From positions 1-64,000 of the forward strand of contig CAZFST010000022.1 of the NCBI GenBank assembly GCA_964522015.1: a DNA stretch of 64,000 bases, read 5' to 3'. The first letter of the stretch is position 1; every line of letters starts with the position of its first letter. Below are positions 60,887-64,000 of this stretch, in pieces. This DNA is from QQWI01 sp964522015 (GTDB lineage Bacteria; Bacillota; Clostridia; Peptostreptococcales; Acidaminobacteraceae). Both the position numbers and the translations under genes were made by a program. The notes beneath the pieces were generated by a model. The model was not told the DNA's origin. It saw only the letters and a program-made list of their open reading frames with translations, and did no database searches.

Positions 60887-61984
60887 ATGGGGGTCGTTAT
60901 GGAAAATAGACAAATTACACAAAAAGAAGAAGTGGTACCTATGGTTCAAACCATAGAAGAAACTAAAAAGCAGGTTTTACATTATCTCATCTATACATTT
61001 GGTCTTACTTTCGCAATGAATGGGTTGCTCTACATGGCCATTAAGAGTAATATTGAAGGTGCTGCTATGAATTTCGCAGGCATTCAAATGCTTTATCCTG
61101 CCCTGATTGCAATGTATTTTCTAAAGGGACATGCAAAGACCTTGGTCCAATACAACAAATTGCGGTTAATGACACAGGGATACTTTGCAGTGACAGGTTT
61201 ATCCATGCTTATTTTAATTACCGCAACCTTTCTAAAATTAGATGTTCTCATGGGTTTATCAACCATCCCCATCGCCCTCTATTCTTTTGTACTGATCATC
61301 TTTTTGATGTTTGATAAAAAGGGCAGTTTAGATGGCTACAAACTTAATTTCAAAACAGGGTTTTTCCCAGGCTTAGCAGCAGTAGGGGTTTATGCACTTT
61401 TAAGCACGGTGGTATTGGTACTGAGTATTGCATTGGAGTCGACTTTAAAGGGCAAGGCCATTGATTTAAGTTCTGCCTTGGACTTTAAATTCGGTGCTAT
61501 TTTAGTGGCATTCTTGATTGCTCTTCTATCAAGCTCTGCTGTTTTTATTGGTGAAGAAATGGGATGGCGCCTTTATTTGCAGCCCCTTATGCAAAAAATA
61601 TTTGGACAACGGTTAGGCATCATCGCCGTAGGTGTCGTATGGGGTCTTTGGCATGGACCTCTAAATTTCATGCTTTATAACCCACAGACCCCACTGCTTG
61701 GTATGTTGAATCACGTTATTTTTTGTACTGCAATCGGTATCTTCTTGGCTTATATTTACTTGAAAACAGATAATCTTTGGCCCTGCGTGTTGATTCACTT
61801 GTTTCAGAATGCAAGGGCTGCAACCCTAAATCCCTCATTTGAAAGCGTACTCACATTTCAAAGTATCGCTGTCACGGGCTTAGTTTTTTTGCTTGTCTTT
61901 TCACCTTTTCTTTTTACAAAGCAGTTTAAACGGAGTAGTATTAGTGAGCCAACCCTTGATTTGCACCATCAACAGGAACTATAG
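60887..61984 (+). CDS. CPBP-family (CAAX-type) membrane metalloprotease-like protein
   Basis: This 365-residue protein has about eight membrane helices. The CPBP motifs are visible: EEMGWRLYLQPLMQ (about residues 223-236), HGPLNFMLYN about 35 residues on, and HLFQNARAA. In bacteria such proteins relate to peptide modification or self-immunity, and the substrate is unknown. The start may be 60887 or, with GGGGGT upstream, 60899. It follows the NUDIX gene closely. Confidence 0.87.
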   Translation: MGVVMENRQITQKEEVVPMVQTIEETKKQVLHYLIYTFGLTFAMNGLLYMAIKSNIEGAAMNFAGIQMLYPALIAMYFLKGHAKTLVQYNKLRLMTQGYFAVTGLSMLILITATFLKLDVLMGLSTIPIALYSFVLIIFLMFDKKGSLDGYKLNFKTGFFPGLAAVGVYALLSTVVLVLSIALESTLKGKAIDLSSALDFKFGAILVAFLIALLSSSAVFIGEEMGWRLYLQPLMQKIFGQRLGIIAVGVVWGLWHGPLNFMLYNPQTPLLGMLNHVIFCTAIGIFLAYIYLKTDNLWPCVLIHLFQNARAATLNPSFESVLTFQSIAVTGLVFLLVFSPFLFTKQFKRSSISEPTLDLHHQQEL

Positions 61985-62048
61985 TTTTCAAGTTCTTAAT
62001 CAGTAGGGAGTCTTCAGCAATTCACTTGTGTCACGGAAAGAAGGTTAC

Positions 62049-63305
62049 ATGTCGTTAAATTCGAGGCAACTAGCAGTATCACTGATGTTAACTGGAGCAA
62101 TGGTTCTGGGATCATTTTTGGTGTACGCATTACCTGATCCGGTAACAACAGCACCTGGCACAAGTCCCACATCACTTGCAATGACCCACGGTCAAGCCCT
62201 GCAAAAGCTTGGATTAGTAAAGGGAACCGATCAGGGGCTTCAAGAAGAAAAATCCCTAACCCGTGAAGAGATGGTTGCCCTTTTGTATCGACTCTCTGCA
62301 CCTCTCGCCCAAAGTCCTGAGAGTCCATCCTTAGACCCCCTTGTACCACAGGGGCAGCGCTTTAGTGATGTGCCTTCAACCCATTGGGCTTATACAATCA
62401 TTGAAAATAGCGCTCAGAAAGGGATTACCAGTGGCCTTGGCAATGGACAATTCGGCCTTGGCCAACAGGTGACCTATAGACAGGCCCTGTTGATGTTGGT
62501 GCGGACCTTAAATGCTCAGAATTCAACTGACACAGGGGTACTAAATGCGCCACAACTGACTCTTAATAACATTGAGGCCTATGCAAAATCACAGTATCAT
62601 CTGGAATCCACCAGTGCTAAGCAAGCCATTGTCTTTGCGAGAAAGCATAGCTTTGAACTATTGGTAGAGGCACTTAAAGTGGTTGATCAAAATGGAATCC
62701 CATGGTATACGCGCCTTATGGGTGAAGATATTCAATCAGTACAAGGATTTGAAATGGCTCTTGTGGATTTGGAAATCATCAGTGCACAAAACCCGAAAAG
62801 TCCATCTGCCACACAAAACAAGTCTATTTCCATTGTGAAGAAAGAAAACTATGGTACCGCAGACGATGACCGTTACAGAAACTTTTTGGCCCAGGCCATG
62901 ACAGCCACCTATCAAAAAGGCGCTTTTCAGGATTTTGCCACTGCACTAGCCAAAGGGACTCTTTCTAAAAAACCTGAATTTTCTTATACACAAGACTCTG
63001 GCGTACTTGCCCATATGCTCCTCAGTGAAGTGGCGGGATCTGGCAAGCCTGGCGGTACCGTTCTCTTTAGAGATTCTGCAGGGAGGGTTGCAAAAGGTTC
63101 CTATTCTGCCCTAAACACCTATACTGGGAAGGGAACCTTTGAAAATCAAAATATGACTTTTCACATGGTGCAATTTTCCGATTCAACTAGCAAGGACAGT
63201 TTCACAATCCTTGTTGCAGTGGATGGCTCTAAGGCTATAAAATTAGGACTTATTAATGGATCACAAGCCACGAGTTTTATGGTTTTAGGGGGGAGTCAAC
63301 ATTGA
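62049..63305 (+). CDS. Secreted SLH-domain protein
   Basis: This is a 418-residue protein with a signal peptide (SLMLTGAMVLGSFLVYA). SLH-like repeats follow: ALQKLGLVKGTDQGLQEEKSLTREEMVALLYRL (about 50-90), then FSDVPSTHWAYTIIENSAQKGITSGLGNGQFGLGQQVTYRQALLMLVRTL (about 108-157). SLH domains anchor proteins to cell-wall polymers. The remaining 250 residues are not recognised. The ATG at 62049 has AAGAAGG upstream. It overlaps the next gene by 4 bases, so the two act together at the wall. Confidence 0.82.
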   Translation: MSLNSRQLAVSLMLTGAMVLGSFLVYALPDPVTTAPGTSPTSLAMTHGQALQKLGLVKGTDQGLQEEKSLTREEMVALLYRLSAPLAQSPESPSLDPLVPQGQRFSDVPSTHWAYTIIENSAQKGITSGLGNGQFGLGQQVTYRQALLMLVRTLNAQNSTDTGVLNAPQLTLNNIEAYAKSQYHLESTSAKQAIVFARKHSFELLVEALKVVDQNGIPWYTRLMGEDIQSVQGFEMALVDLEIISAQNPKSPSATQNKSISIVKKENYGTADDDRYRNFLAQAMTATYQKGAFQDFATALAKGTLSKKPEFSYTQDSGVLAHMLLSEVAGSGKPGGTVLFRDSAGRVAKGSYSALNTYTGKGTFENQNMTFHMVQFSDSTSKDSFTILVAVDGSKAIKLGLINGSQATSFMVLGGSQH

Positions 63306-64000
63306 TTTTAAATCGGTATAAATCACAAACCGTATTAGGAGCTCAAAGCTCTTGGTTTCATTGCTCCCTTGTTCTCATATGGAGCTTTTTAGCTATAATT
63401 CTAGTGGTATTTGTACCAACCTTCGCGGTTTATGCAGCGGACAACCCTGTTAGTGCGATTCAGTTTGTGGTCACACAAGAGACAGAGCCAGACTCTGAAA
63501 CTGACCCTAACCTTAAGGTTGAAGTTAAGCCAGAACAAGGCTTGCCATACGTGGCGTTAAAAGGAACAACTTACTATCCAAGCAATGCCCTACGTTACCA
63601 AAATTTCATTCAAGGCAACCCGAAAATTGATTTACAGTCGGCCATTAAAACGGTGAATCTTAACTTGGATCGTCCCTTTTATTCAGGTATTCAACCGGTA
63701 AAAGATCCCAATAGTCTTGGTCTTCTTTGCAATAAATATTTTCAGATGGCTCGAGATTTTGTGCCAACGGGGCTTGTGAAAATGGACCCTAAGTATGGCA
63801 AAGGAGGCAGAGTTTATCAAATTAGAACAGAGGCATACGAGGCATATCAGAAGATGGCGGCAGATGCAGCTAAAAAAGGCCTTAAGTTATTAGTCGTATC
63901 TGCTTACCGTAGCTATGATGTCCAGTCCGGTTTATATGCAAGTTACGTTAAACGCAGTGGCAGAGCAGGTGCCGATAATTATTCTGCAAGAGCAGGACAT
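63302..64000 (+). CDS. D-alanyl-D-alanine carboxypeptidase, VanY/M15B type (cut by window end)
   Basis: The 233 codons seen are open to the window end. A TTG start at 63302 overlaps the SLH gene stop by 4 bases, with GGGGGGAG upstream. Residues about 25-47 are a membrane or signal segment. The LAS-type domain begins near residue 190: LLVVSAYRSYDVQSGLY, then the ARAGH stretch that opens the zinc-binding S-x-H-x-x-G-x-x-x-D motif cut off here. It would trim peptidoglycan stem peptides. Its coupling to an SLH protein supports a cell-wall role. Confidence 0.8.
   Translation, partial: MILNRYKSQTVLGAQSSWFHCSLVLIWSFLAIILVVFVPTFAVYAADNPVSAIQFVVTQETEPDSETDPNLKVEVKPEQGLPYVALKGTTYYPSNALRYQNFIQGNPKIDLQSAIKTVNLNLDRPFYSGIQPVKDPNSLGLLCNKYFQMARDFVPTGLVKMDPKYGKGGRVYQIRTEAYEAYQKMAADAAKKGLKLLVVSAYRSYDVQSGLYASYVKRSGRAGADNYSARAGH

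Noticed and set aside
1..64000. Transposase, integrase, tRNA or attachment sites that would explain the accessory islands
   Set aside because: I looked for these on both strands and saw none I could support.

Overview
The window looks like a chromosomal stretch of a low-to-moderate G+C anaerobic Firmicute, most likely a fermenting member of the Clostridia. The indications are an oxygen-sensitive 2-hydroxyacyl-CoA dehydratase with its radical activase, many Fe-S proteins, SLH-type surface proteins, TTG/GTG starts with strong AGGAGG sites, and LexA boxes of the Gram-positive type (GAAC-N4-GTTC). No rRNA, tRNA, CRISPR array or transposase was seen.

Region 1 (about 1-12.6 kb) is a defence/accessory island. 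Intact cassettes alternate with decayed pieces of one gene family, a superfamily II helicase with a DUF3427 C-terminus. The cassettes are a LexA-controlled DinD-like protein, a two-gene toxin-antitoxin-like module with a SocA/Panacea antitoxin domain, a 953-aa primase-helicase-PLD protein of the TOTE type, an AlbA_2 (Schlafen-like) regulator, a SWIM zinc-finger protein and a wreck of a YhcG-type nuclease.

Region 2 (12.8-29.7 kb) is a catabolic locus of two divergent operons. The leftward operon encodes a CoA-transferase (A and B subunits), a thiolase, a second CoA-transferase A-like subunit, a second thiolase that has lost all three catalytic residues, and a hotdog thioesterase. The rightward operon encodes a PanE-like reductase, both subunits of aconitase X, a CooC-like ATPase, two 2-hydroxyacyl-CoA dehydratase subunits, the dehydratase activase, a 51-aa membrane peptide, a truncated acetyl-CoA-synthase-beta-like protein and an 891-aa Fe-S/FAD oxidoreductase. 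A TetR regulator follows. A perfect 18-bp palindrome fills the spacer of the leftward promoter. I read the locus as anaerobic breakdown of a hydroxy- or keto-acid through CoA thioesters. The substrate is unknown and the gene combination is one I do not recognise as a described pathway; it is the best candidate here for an undescribed system.

Region 3 (29.8-38.6 kb) has a chemoreceptor tail, a Fic AMP-transferase and a complete Wadjet plasmid-defence operon (jetABCD). Another DUF3427 fossil sits 18 bp behind jetD, and a damaged copy of the SOS promoter now precedes a WG-repeat lipoprotein.

Region 4 (39.5-64 kb) is a mixture: an AAA_14/DUF4143 pseudogene, a FliB-like methylase, an AraC/ADP-ribosylglycohydrolase pair, a MerR regulator, two exported proteins, a LexA-controlled Y-family polymerase separated from its YolD partner by an inserted ATPase gene, an M1 peptidase, a DUF362 ferredoxin, an S41 lipoprotein with a BlaI-type regulator fused to a dead peptidase domain, a TetR/flavin-reductase pair with an evident operator, a serpin lipoprotein, a CGNR protein behind a tandem-repeat promoter, NUDIX and CPBP proteins, an SLH protein, and a D,D-carboxypeptidase cut by the window end.
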